A stretch of DNA of 64,000 nt from Anastrepha obliqua. Lineage: Eukaryota; Arthropoda; Insecta; Diptera; Tephritidae. Under the pieces are notes generated by a model. That model worked only from the letters and a program-made list of their open reading frames with translations, made no database searches and was not told where the DNA came from. Location of the stretch: positions 25,580,001 through 25,644,000 of the forward strand of contig NC_072895.1 of assembly GCF_027943255.1 (NCBI RefSeq). The letters run 5' to 3'. The first letter of the stretch is position 1, and every line of letters begins with the position of its first letter. Position numbers and translations under genes: made by a program. Shown one piece after another: positions 54,779 to 64,000 of the stretch.

Positions 54779-54921
54779 TTTGATTGCATCAGCTGTGTTC
54801 TTAAATGAAACAATGCTGCCACCTAGATGTATGCAAAGCAATGCAGTGGTATCGAAAAATTGCATCGCAATGGATTTCGCATCGCAGTACACATTGCATC
54901 GTGACGTTTAGGAAGTCAGCC

Positions 54922-55357
54922 TATGTGTGTGTAAAGAAATTATATTTCTTTAAGTCTACATATTCATTTGGTTTTAAATTCGCCGCGCATCTCTTAGAGT
55001 AAGTGAAACACTCATTCATTGCATTCATTGAGTTCAGACACATTCCTTTATATTTGTTCTCCGTCCATTCACTCTGGCTTTAGTCTGTGATTTTTCAACA
55101 ACTATTTAACCTGAAAAATAAGATCTAAAAAGGGAATTGAAGTTCGAATAATAAACTTTAAATGTCGTTTCTTGTTTTCAGGTAAGTTAACATTGTAAAA
55201 TAGGCGAATTGAGTGACTGATGATTTATGAATTTAGATATTAAAATAAAAAACTTGTTTTCAGAACAAAGCTACACATTTTATTTGTTTAAGAACAATAT
55301 TCCCCATAAATAAGACATAATCGTCTTATAAAACGACATTTCTAGTGGAAATCGAAA
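54922..55357 (+). other. Leader region of a gag-bearing retroelement
   Basis: Between Harbinger 1 and the next gag start. Contains a ttgttttcag acceptor look-alike at 55172 directly followed by gtaagt, and AT-rich sequence. The first 80 bases continue the frame of the broken gypsy element (KKLYFFKSTYSFGFKF...) for a short way. Confidence 0.4.
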
Positions 55358-55411
55358 ATGAAGATGGAAAAACGCTGCTTTAAATTTGTTGTACTGGGGT
55401 CTACAGACGGA

Positions 55412-56777
55412 GGGTGTGTTCGAGCGACAAATGTTGCGGCAGTGTTACTTTTTATGACAGAGCATCACGTTCTTCGATAAAATTTCGACAACACTGGCAA
55501 CGTTACGCGTTCGCTTAGCGAAATGTGGACAATCTGTTGCTCATCACTAGCTAATCAAGCGCAACATATGTATAAATTTTCAATGCGCAATCGAGATGGA
55601 GGAGGAAAAGTAAGTAAATTTTGTGTTATATGTTATTTTTATGTTGTAATATTGTTAATTATTTGTTTCTAGCATAAAATTAAGCGTTGTAGAAACCAAA
55701 TTACTGGTCAGAACTCGATTAGACATGGAAAATGCATTTGGTAGCGGGAGGAGGAAGAAATTGGTCCTTTGGGGCAAAGTACTGGACAAAATGAAAACCG
55801 ATGCTCCAGATCTTAGCGCTACAAGAGATCAGATGCAACGAAAATTTTTACACATGTACGCAACATATAAAAGAATAAAAAAGAGGAAGAATTCTACAGG
55901 AAGAGATGCAACCACTTGGGAATTTTTTAATGATTTCGACGAGATTTATGGAACAAGACATTCCATTTCTCCTCCATCTCAAAATTTGCAGAATGTTTGC
56001 TAAACATTTCAAGCAGCAAAAGTGTACAGGATGATGGAGAATATCAAAGATCTCCAGACGAGAATCATAACTCCGAGACTGACTCCGATGGTGATGCTAC
56101 TAGGAATGAATATGAAAACAACGCAAATACTCCTAATAAAAAACGAAAAATACCAGCCAGCGAGTTACTGGAGTTTTTCAAAAAAGAGGCTTGTGAGGAA
56201 AAAATAAGGCACAATGAAGCGATAGCAGTGGAAAAAGAAAGGCTTCAAATAGAGAGAAAAAGTTTCAAGAATGATGGAGCTCAGAGAAGTGTTAGATAAG
56301 TTTGTCAACAAGTGATCTTAGTATCTGAAAAAAGTGATCTCACTCAGTCAGTATTTTTACAGACTTCAGCATTTAGTTTTTTTATATCATTAAAATGATA
56401 ACATGCACCTAAATGAAATGTTTTCTTATTCGTTTTTTTATTAATATAAAATAAAATAAAGTAATTTAATGAATTGCCATGAATTAAATAACGTTCTCAA
56501 CTGATTCCGTCTAGCTATTCCTTCGTTGGTGTCGTTTATATTGCTGTTTTATTATCCTGTTTTTCTCCATGTTTCTTAAAAAACTATCCCCACCCCTTTC
56601 CATTAGCTCATCTGCTATCAAAAATGTTAAAAATTCCATTTTTTTAAATAACACGTTCGACGCAAAATAAAGTCTGCAATATTGCTGCACACTATCAGCT
56701 GAGTATCAACAACAGAGTATCAATAAAGCAACAGGGTTGCAGTATTGCGGTAATTATTGAGAGGCTCGAACACACCC
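55412..56777 (+). mobile_element. Harbinger-type element 3, one gene only (1366 bp)
   Basis: Ends GGGTGTGTTCGAGC at both sides, flanked by GGA (55409-55411 and 56778-56780). It carries only the Myb/SANT-like gene and no transposase. The 3-bp flanks fit Harbinger, though GGA is not the usual TWA target. Confidence 0.75.
55596..56332 (+). pseudogene. Harbinger Myb/SANT-like protein, two frameshifts
   Basis: Exon 1 is 55596-55609 (MEEE, before gtaagt), exon 2 starts at 55673 after tttctag. The SANT-like region (KLSVVETKLLVRTRLDMENAF...VLWGKVLDKMKTD...DQMQRKFLHMYATYKRIKKRK...WEFFNDFDEIYG) parallels the Harbinger 1 protein. Shifts near 55997-56000 and near 56270 interrupt the linker and the C-terminal coiled coil (EEKIRHNEAIAVEKERLQIERK). 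Confidence 0.85.
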
Positions 56778-57710
56778 GGAAAAACCAACGTGATCAACAT
56801 AACCTCTATTGAAACACCCGACGGCTATATTTATGAAGTACCAGACGAACTGAAAGCCGCTGAAAACACACGGGCATAGTGTCTTTAGACATTTATACGA
56901 AAATAAGAAATTCACTGAAAAAAGGCACCAAACACGCTCAGTATGGAACCCATTAGATGCCAAATTAAGGAAAATATATTTAGATGAAGATGAAAATTTA
57001 CAGTTTAGACACTAATATCTCAATGATGTTACGAATGACACGCATCTGAACAAAACTAGCTATGATAATGTCACAGAAAACAAAAATCTGGGAAAACTTG
57101 CTGAAAGATTTGTATTGGAAAAGTTCTCTACTAAAACATCGAACGCTAACCAATGGATTAGTGACTTTGAGAGTGAATGTGGAAGATTCAACATTCAACA
57201 GGAAGAAAGTAAGATTGAGATTTTGAAACATTTATTGGAGAAGCAATGCTTAGATTGGTACAGCAGTATGATTATAAAATTAACGGTGAATTCAGATTGG
57301 ATTCAATGGAGGAACATTTTTTGTGAAACATATGGAAACAAAGGTTGGTCCCAGGTCAAATATGCATTTACATTAGCCGGTTCACTGCTTGAATATGCTA
57401 CAAAGAAAGAAAGACTCTTGTTAGAGGTCAACAAAGAAATTGACACCCAAATAATGATAAATCTTTTTGTTAGGGGGTTATTTGATAACACAATAGATAA
57501 AATTAATAAAGAAACGTTAAATTCAATTGCAAGCCTCTACAGTGAGCTACTGCTATACGCCGTATGCTAACGCTTTAGAAGGTATACCTCCTATTATTTT
57601 TAAGCCAAAAAATAAACAAACGGTTATAAAGACAAGGCTTGATCTTAATAAAATTGATGCCTCCAATATGAAAATTGATAAATAATTGCAAAATTCAGGA
57701 AGAAGAAGAA

Positions 57711-59363
57711 ATGGCTAGGCAAGCAAAAATTGACGACGTGAGTATTCCAGTGTTTGATGGAGCAAATTTTTCGAGCTGGAAGTTTCGACTTTTAAACATT
57801 TTGGAGTATAAGGAGTGCCAAGGTCCAGCAAAAAGGGAAAAGACCGCCGCCGACGATGAAGGTATGTGGAAGAAAAGCGACCTAAAAGCCAAGACAATCG
57901 TGATAAGCGCTCTGTCGGACAGGCAGTTAGAGTACATAAGTGAGTGCACATCGACTTACACAATAATGTCGAAATTAGAAAAAATGTACTCAACGCAGTC
58001 AACTTCACTACAAATTATTAAGGGGTTATATACCTTGTGTTTTTCAAAAAAATCAAAATAAATTTTATTTCTTTATCGTAAAGTACAATCCCTTGAGAAC
58101 ATTTTCCAAAAATTTCATAGAGATCTGAGCAATAGATCGAAAGTTACAGCGTTTTAAATTGTGCGTCGTCACGTCCTGAGCGTACGGCCTCATGCGGCGC
58201 TTGAAACTTTAAACGCGATTATCTCAAAAACGTGTTTTTCCAAAAATGCTTTTGCGGTGGACGCGATTGCAAAAAAAGTATTCAACCGATTTTTATAATT
58301 TTTTTTTAAATTGTTCGTAATTGATGTCGCCTCTTAGTGAACGATCAACTTTTTATGTATAGATTTTTATTTTGCAGATATGAATTTTTTAATGCCAATT
58401 TTAGGACTGTAGAAGTGGAGTTTTTTAAAAACATGTTCCTATTTTCACAAAAATCAAAATATTTAATATATTGATCGTTCACTAAGAAGATATAACCCTA
58501 TACTAATGAAATCTTTTCGATTTTTTGATTTCAGTTGACTTGGTGGACTTGAATCGCGTCCACCGCAAGCCTCTTCCAAAAAAAGGGTCTTGGGGGAAAA
58601 CGCCATAACTCCGCCATTTTTAAATATTTTTACACAAACAAAGCCTCTTTTTTTTCTTTAAACATTGTAATATCCAATAATAAAAACTTTTATACAATAA
58701 AATTATTGCTACATATCTTAAAAAAAAAACCCAACTTTCGCTAATTTTACCGGACCACAAGGTATATAACCCCTTAAGAGGTCAAAATTAGAAGAAATGA
58801 AATTGAGGAATTACGGCAATGTTGACGAATTTCTCGTTGACTTCGAAAAGGCATGCAACGAGTTGGAATCAACTGGGGCCACATCAAAAGTAGAAGAAAA
58901 AATGCGGTACCTGATAAAAGCCCTACCACCTAACTACAGCATAGGAGACTTCATTGACCTGGTGCCTGAAGAGTCAAGGACTGTCGAATATGTGATGTCC
59001 AAAATTAAGGAAAAAAACTTGAACAAAAGTGATTGTGAAAAAAAGACCAATGTGAGCACTTTTAGTGCAAAGACAAAAGGAAAATGCTTCCAGTGTGGAA
59101 AACCTGGGCATTATCAACGAGACTGCTGGCACAAACCGCAAGGCAGCTACGGACGAGGATCTCAACACAGCCAGGGCAGAGGAGCCCAATCAAACCCCAG
59201 AGGACATCGTGCTACACCGAGAGGCAGAGGCGCGTCGCAACGAGGTTACGGTCGCGGCAGAGGCCAGGACATCAGGCGTCAACATCCATCAGCGAGCAGC
59301 ACCAGGAGCTGTCTTCTGAGTCGTGGGCAACGTAATTTTTTAGGTTTCCTGTTTATCAAATAA
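57711..59363 (+). pseudogene. Ty1/copia-type gag, split by a TTAA element
   Basis: ATG 57711 opens MARQAKIDDVSIPVFDGANFSSWKFRLLNILEY, the UBN2 gag fold of copia-type elements. The frame is broken at 58021 by the TTAA element. Past the second TTAA it resumes at 58778 (SKLEEMKLRNYGNVDEFL, EEKMRYLIKALPPNYS), then a zinc knuckle CFQCGKPGHYQRDC (CX2CX4HX4C) and an Arg/Gly-rich tail. The frame ends at 59363 and no protease, integrase or RT follows. Apart from the insertion it is open. Confidence 0.85.
58022..58773. mobile_element. TTAA-flanked non-autonomous element D (752 bp)
   Basis: TTAA at 58018-58021 and 58774-58777, ends GGGGTTATATACCTTGTG. It aligns to element C (35877-36616) along its whole length with few changes, apart from a replaced segment near 58170-58200 (gtcctgagcgtacggcctc). 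No gene. Confidence 0.95.
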
Positions 59364-59602
59364 TTTTGATAAAGTAGTAAACAATTGACTAGAATTGTTT
59401 ACCAAAATAATTAATTCACAAAAATGCTAAGAGTGACATTTTTTCTCAATAAAAGGTGAACATCGAAGCTGAAAGTTGAATTTTTTAGTCTTACATTTTG
59501 CACATTGTGTACGTATAAATAAAGTTAGATTCATTTGGTCTTACATGGGGGCTCAACCATTGAACAATAAGGCCGCTGAACAGTTAAAAAGTAAGGTCGA
59601 GA
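59364..59602 (+). other. LTR end and primer-binding site of another Ty3/gypsy-type element
   Basis: An AT-rich stretch with ataaataaagttagattc ends in TCTTACA (59545). TGGGGGCTCAACCATTGA follows directly (59546-59563), the same tRNA-Pro-like primer site as at 4855. The LTR start could not be fixed. Confidence 0.55.
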
Positions 59603-59745
59603 ATGTCATCCTCCAGAAGCGTTCAAAACAAAGCGCAACTAGCTACTAGGCGCAGAGCTGCCCAAGAAGCACCGTTGGAAAATAATGTAGAGCAGGCAGG
59701 GGAAAGTGCGACATCAGACAGCGAAAACGTACAGTCAGTTGTCAG
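59603..59745 (+). pseudogene. N-terminal gag stub
   Basis: ATG 59603 reads MSSSRSVQNKAQLATRRRAAQEAPLE and an acidic Ser/Glu stretch, then loses homology near 59740. Position right after LTR and primer site supports gag. Too short for a family call. Confidence 0.5.
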
Positions 59746-59749
59746 TTGT

Positions 59750-61784
59750 CTTGTAGCTCGGTCTTAATCGTAAACTTTTTACTGCATTGTGAGTGCTGCC
59801 GCTCACATGTATAAGTTATCATATCATGCCTGCCCTAATATTTCACCCAGCAGATAGCATTGCTTTGATCTTGTTGTTTACAAACAAATACGCCGTCTGT
59901 GGGTTCTGCCTAGTAATCATCACGCCGTAATATGTCCTGTTATGGCATCCTAGCGTGATCATCAGTAACAATGAAAAACAGCAAATCCCTTTACGGTACC
60001 CAGACACCCAACTAAGAGCATTGCTTAACAACAACTTAACAGTGGCGTTCGCTAACAATGCATCCCAATAACAGTGTCACCGGGCATGCGGGATCAAGGC
60101 ACATGACAACAACAACAACATAGACAGACAAAGGGTATTTAAGGTGGCAGCTTAGAATAAGAAGTTAGTTATTTGATTTATGGATTGACGACGATAAGTC
60201 GTGCTCGGGACTAAATAAAGGTATGTAAAAAAATAAAAAAGTGTTTTAATATAATATAAAGTGAAAAACTTAACTTATACACTAATATAAGCTTAGTATA
60301 CTACACAGAGAAGAGAACGATAATTGAGGAGATTGCACTTGTTTATGCGATGAGTCAAGTTTGTGAATTCAAAGCAGATGGTCGATCTACAAAAGTAATA
60401 GGAGTTAAAAACCTTTAATTGTTGATTTTTCTATTTCTAGGTTAGTCGACCGCGTGCAATTACTTGTTATGAATTTAGTTCGATAAATTAAGTTCGATAT
60501 TAATAATAAAGTTTCTATTTCTAGATAAATCGTATTGTGTGTTTATTACTCCCAATAAAACAACATATTACATATATATTTGGGCTTGCTGTTTTTCTGT
60601 ACCGCCTAATCTGTTTTTAGATGAAGTCGTTGTCGCGGAAGTCCTCTCTTCCTATAGATATTGATTATTCGATAATCTATATAAAGATAATGAAAATGCG
60701 CAACTAATTAACTAACAAAATACAAAAAAAAATTCATTTTTTAATGTTATTTAACACCTTTTTTGAAAAAACAGTAGCAGTGTTCATTTTTTTCATATTT
60801 TTATACAAGATTAGTGTATTATATGCGGGAAAGCCTTCTGAATAAGACAATACTGCTCTTGTTTCAAGTGAAAACTACGACCGCAATCTTACACGCCGTT
60901 TTACTATCGCGCAACGAGAAGCTGCGCGAGATCCTTCATGTGTCCGCCATTTTGTTTTTTTACTTATGTTAAAAAATTGTTTATTACTCTTCAATCATGC
61001 CTTCAAATAAATGCAAAAGATTATTCCTGTGTGTCGTTTTTTTCGCCTCGAAAAAAATTGAGATAAATCCCTTTTTTTTTGAAGCCACTGATAAGAGGCT
61101 ATTGTACAAGTTAAGGCATGATACCGAAAATTACGAAAGCAACAGCATTTCGTTGCAAAACCTCACATACCCTACCGCTCTTTCTATCACCCCAGTGCTG
61201 ACATCTAAGCTCAGCCCAACACCAACATATATCCTGTTTCCAAGCCATCTGTTAAAACACAGAAATCCTTACTGGGATAACGCAACAGAGAAATTACCAC
61301 TGGGACAACGCAACACATTAGCGGTGCAGACACAGAACCATAGCAGTGCCCTGAGTTCATTATACTTAGCGGTAGGTCAGTTTCGTCGTTCGATTAGATA
61401 TCCCGCTAATTAGGAGCCAATACAAAAGTGCGTGCATAAAAAATGTAATTTCGGCACGACAAACATCACGCCACCACTCGAGGTAACTGCAGAGAAAATT
61501 CACACCATCATACATCACCGTTTTATTTTTCGTCTTCGTCACCCACCATTCTTCGTCATCGCCTACCTACCACCTACTACCGTGCTTAGACACAATTCAT
61601 TCCACGATTGACCGCTCAACGCACCTGATCGTTATAATTATTTGTAAAGATTTAATTTTATTTTATTTTAAAAATAAATTGTAATAAAGTTTCAAATATT
61701 CAGAGCTAGAAAAACGCTTCTAGCTCCAACACCATCCAAAACCACAAAAAATCAAGTAAAATCATCGACTGTATTAAAAACATA
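59750..61784. other. 2 kb without a recognisable gene
   Basis: Contains LTR-like pieces: cgggactaaataaaggtatg at 60210, aataataaagtttctatttct at 60505, and taaattgtaataaagtttc at 61675. A 138-codon frame at 60997-61413 has no family signature, mixed composition and no conserved start context, so I do not call it. A caacaacaacaac run lies at 60108. Confidence 0.4.
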
Positions 61785-61927
61785 GGCTGACTTCCTAAAC
61801 GTCACGATGCAATGTGTACTGCGATGCGAAATCCATTGCGATGCAATTTTTCGATACCACTGCATTGCTTTGCATACATCTAGGTGGCAGCATTGTTTCA
61901 TTTAAGAACACAGCTGATGCAATCAAA

Positions 61928-63143
61928 ATGGATGTGACGGTGAAAAAATTAGCAATTTGCTCTTTCGCTGAGTTATTTAGTGAAAATCAATCCAGTAGTG
62001 ATTTACTTATTGCAAAAAAGATGAGAAAAAGACACAAATTGATTTTTCACTTGTGGAAGACGCAGAGAATCGCGAGAAATATTCCAAAATGCAAAAAGTT
62101 TCTCGAGTGCATTGAAGAAATGCCCAACGATGTCTTTTATAGCCATTTCAGGATGCAAATACAAACATTCCAGGTAGTATACATAAATAATAAATATTAA
62201 CGTAGTTTTATATTAATATTTTATATTTCAGACTCTTTGCGAAATAGTACAACCCTTTTGGCCGGCAAAAAATGCAGGACGTCCCAATATACCATTGAAG
62301 CTAGCATTGCATATTACGCTTTGGAGATTAGGAAATCAAAATAGTTTCCGTGAATTAAGTAATATATTTAACGTTGGTATTGGTGCTACTTATCGGGTAT
62401 TTTTCAAAACGATTAAAATCTTATTAAAACTAAAAAGTCGTATCATAAAATTTCCCTTGACCGCATCAGAGCGTCGGATTGTTATGGAAAAATTTCAGGC
62501 AATGCGCAGCAACCCATTTCCGTTTGTCCTAGGATGCGTAGATGGGACACACATCAAAATCACCCAACCAACGCAAAGCAGCATCAGTTTTTATAATAGA
62601 AAAGGCACATTTTCAGTAATAGCGCAAGCTGTTGTGGATAGCGAATTGCGTTTTATCGACGTTTTTGCTGGATATCCTGGGAGGTGTCACGACGCTTCCG
62701 TGTGGCAAAGCAGCCCTTTACGTCAAGCAATAATAAACGGAGATATTCCCTTTCCTCCTGAGTGCCATTTGCTGGGAGATGCAGCTTATCCACTGGAGAG
62801 ATTTCTTATGGTACCATATAAAGATACCGGCTTTTTAAGTGAGGGACAACAAAGATTTAATACTATTTTAAGTAGTACAAGAGTCTGCGTGGAACAAGCG
62901 TTTGGAATTTTAAAGAAAAAGTTCCGTATACTGAATTTCATTGAAATTCGCAACATCAAGCTTGTAAAAAATATTATAATTTCATGTATGATACTCCATA
63001 ACATCATTATAAATAACGAAAGTTTTACCACTTCGGATCTTCCTGATATATTAGAAGATACAAGTACGGAATCCCGAGCAGACATCGAAGAGTTGGATGG
63101 TAGATCAAAACGAGATCAATTAACCAATTTATTATCAGCTTAA
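61928..63143 (+). CDS. Harbinger transposase 2, two exons, identical protein to copy 1
   Basis: Exon 1 is 61928-62173, exon 2 is 62232-63143, with the same 58-bp intron as copy 1. The predicted protein (385 aa) is identical to that at 53563-54778, including all three catalytic residues. An in-frame ATG at 61841 is an alternative start. Both transposase genes are intact, so at least the transposase half of the system could be functional. Confidence 0.9.
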
Positions 63144-63201
63144 AACTTTAGTTTTTACAAAGAGCAACCTGAACTTTAAATTTCATTTTACGACATACAT
63201 A

Positions 63202-64000
63202 CACTTAGCCCACAAAGTCTGCGTTCACCTTAGACTTTTTGCGTGTAATGTGAAAATAAAACATAAATCTATAATTCAAATCAAATTATTGCCATAAGTT
63301 TATTCCTTATTTTCTTAAGTTTAAATAACAGAAACAATAATTATATTAATCTTCTCGATATTGATATAACGTGACATAAGTGCCATAACAAAAGAAATAA
63401 ATAACCAAAAAGTCTGCGTTCAGTTTTACATCAAGTATGAAAAATATGAAAAATATTATCTTAAAAAGAAAATTAATATCTAGTTGGGTAGCCCCGTAGT
63501 TTTAAAACTTCCGCCAATCGGTTTGGCATCGAATATACCAACTTCTCTGTCTCTTCTGTTGTAATTTTCTCCCATTCTGTCTGCAGAACATTTCGTAAGG
63601 ACTCTTTACTAGTTATTACATGCTGTCGTATTTTTTTCTCTAGTAAATCCCAAAGGTGCTCTATGGGGTTGAGGTCGGGTGATTGGGGGGGCGTTTTAAG
63701 CTGTCTTGGAGCATTATACAATAGCCAAAGTCGTACAACCTCCGCTGTGTGCTTTGGGTCATTGTCTTGTTGAAACCAAAACGTTGATGACAATCCAAGA
63801 TTTTCTGCACTTTGCTTTAAATTTTGTTTTAAAATATTAAGATACCCCCACCTATCCATTGTGGATTCAATAAAGCTCAGTTTACCCACACCAGCAGCTG
63901 CCATACAACCCCACACCATAATGCCACCACCACCATGCTTGACAGTGCCTACAAGGTTTTGTTTTTCCAGCGCTGTTCCTGGTTTCCGCCAAACAATTTG
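63202..64000 (-). mobile_element. Tc1-like element 2, cut by the window edge
   Basis: Begins at 63202 (CACTTAGCCCACAAAGTCTG) after TA. AAAGTCTGCGTTCA occurs at 63213 and again at 63409, so this end has the direct-repeat arrangement of IR/DR Tc1 elements. The transposase runs toward this end on the minus strand. It is a different family from Tc1-like element 1. Confidence 0.85.
63473..64000 (-). CDS. Tc1-type transposase, C-terminal part, open to the window edge
   Basis: Open from the window edge (QIVWRKPGTALEKQNL...TVKHGGGGIMVWGCM) to the TAA at 63473-63475. The second Asp is in WFQQDNDPKHTA and the Glu in SPDLNPIEHLWDLLEKKI, 34 residues apart (DD34E). Unlike the copy at 9607-10631, the final Glu is kept. 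About 176 codons are visible; the N-terminal DNA-binding half and first Asp lie outside. Confidence 0.9.
   Translation of the reverse strand, partial: QIVWRKPGTALEKQNLVGTVKHGGGGIMVWGCMAAAGVGKLSFIESTMDRWGYLNILKQNLKQSAENLGLSSTFWFQQDNDPKHTAEVVRLWLLYNAPRQLKTPPQSPDLNPIEHLWDLLEKKIRQHVITSKESLRNVLQTEWEKITTEETEKLVYSMPNRLAEVLKLRGYPTRY

Larger units (their letters stand above)
52475..54921. mobile_element. PIF/Harbinger element 1, complete (2447 bp)
   Basis: Ends GGCTGACTTCCTAAA at both sides, flanked by TAT (52472-52474 and 54922-54924). The subterminal motif TTCCTAAATG occurs at 52482, 52530 and 52564. Two genes face each other: a Myb/SANT-like gene on the plus strand and the transposase on the minus strand, the usual Harbinger layout. 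Confidence 0.95.
55358..57570 (+). pseudogene. LTR-retrotransposon gag, split by Harbinger 3
   Basis: ATG 55358 begins MKMEKRCFKFVVLGSTDG. A Harbinger element occupies 55412-56777; the frame resumes after the second GGA with KTNVINITSIETPDGYIYEVPDELKAAENT and then breaks. The capsid region is clear from 57070: KLAERFVLEKFSTKTSNANQWISDFESECGRF, ILKHLLEKQCLDWYSSM, NIFCETYGNKGWSQVKYAF, LLLEVNKEIDTQIMINL. It ends in a short divergent tail at 57570, and no zinc knuckle or pol follows. Confidence 0.7.
61785..64000 (+). mobile_element. PIF/Harbinger element 2, interrupted by a Tc1 element and cut by the window
   Basis: Starts GGCTGACTTCCTAAA (61785) after ATA, in the opposite orientation to Harbinger 1. 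The 1.4 kb to 63201 reads the same as the complement of 53505-54921. At TA 63200-63201 a Tc1 element enters; the Myb/SANT-like gene and right end would lie past it, outside the window. Confidence 0.9.

Noticed and set aside
60997..61413. 138-codon frame as a host gene
   Set aside because: No recognisable domain, odd composition, no splice or poly-A context, and LTR debris on both sides.
1..64000. tRNA, rRNA, CRISPR array, bacterial operon features
   Set aside because: None seen. Introns, TE families and base composition are eukaryotic, so ribosome binding sites and operons do not apply.

Overview
The window is AT-rich eukaryotic DNA made almost entirely of nested transposable elements. I find no convincing host gene, tRNA, rRNA or CRISPR array. 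The mix of families (piggyBac, hAT, Tc1, pogo/Tigger, PIF/Harbinger with two genes, Sola-like elements, P-element-like THAP remnants, Ty3/gypsy, Ty1/copia and jockey-like retroelements), the short introns with GTAAGT-type donors, and the many tacatatgtatg microsatellites suggest an insect, most likely a higher fly. The species cannot be told from the sequence alone.

Layout. 0.2-0.7 kb: short tandem repeats. 0.9-5.9 kb: 5' LTR of a Ty3/gypsy-type element split by a Sola-like transposon (1517-4791), then its PBS and a broken gag that carries a 176-bp foreign insert. 6.2-8.5 kb: a deleted piggyBac, LTR-like repeats and a TTAA-flanked element. 8.7-12.9 kb: a dead hAT transposase gene holding a Tc1 element and a 0.6-kb dual-frame sequence of unknown, possibly viral, origin. 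13.0-15.5 kb: a second LTR/gag of the first retroelement type, with a TTAA-flanked element in the LTR and a second, diverged copy of the dual-frame sequence in gag. 15.6-23.3 kb: a complete hAT with 8-bp target duplications, one piggyBac in its first intron and another in its last coding exon. 23.5-28.5 kb: gag remnants, one split by a second Sola-like element. 28.6-35.3 kb: non-LTR ORF1 and endonuclease scraps, solo LTRs and a miniature LTR element. 35.7-39.8 kb: another TTAA element, a P-like THAP remnant and adjacent solo LTRs. 39.8-42.0 kb: an apparently intact Tigger. 42.8-48.0 kb: a 5.3-kb element with about 310-bp terminal inverted repeats, coding a MULE-like transposase joined to a ubiquitin-protease-like domain. 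49-52.5 kb: a decayed gypsy gag-protease-RT. 52.5-57.6 kb: a complete two-gene Harbinger, then a gag split by a second Harbinger type. 57.7-59.4 kb: a copia-type gag split by a TTAA element. 61.8-64 kb: a second, identical-looking Harbinger in the opposite orientation, interrupted by a Tc1 element that runs off the window.

Reading the nest as a time series: the gag, hAT and non-LTR pieces are older, since they are broken and interrupted. The uninterrupted Tigger, the first piggyBac, the paired Harbingers and the edge Tc1 look youngest. The observations most worth following are the duplicated dual-frame sequence (11446-12062 and 14553-15270), the transposase-protease element (42754-48008), the small messenger-like capture in gag (5210-5385), and four TTAA-flanked elements of about 740 bp that share one internal core.
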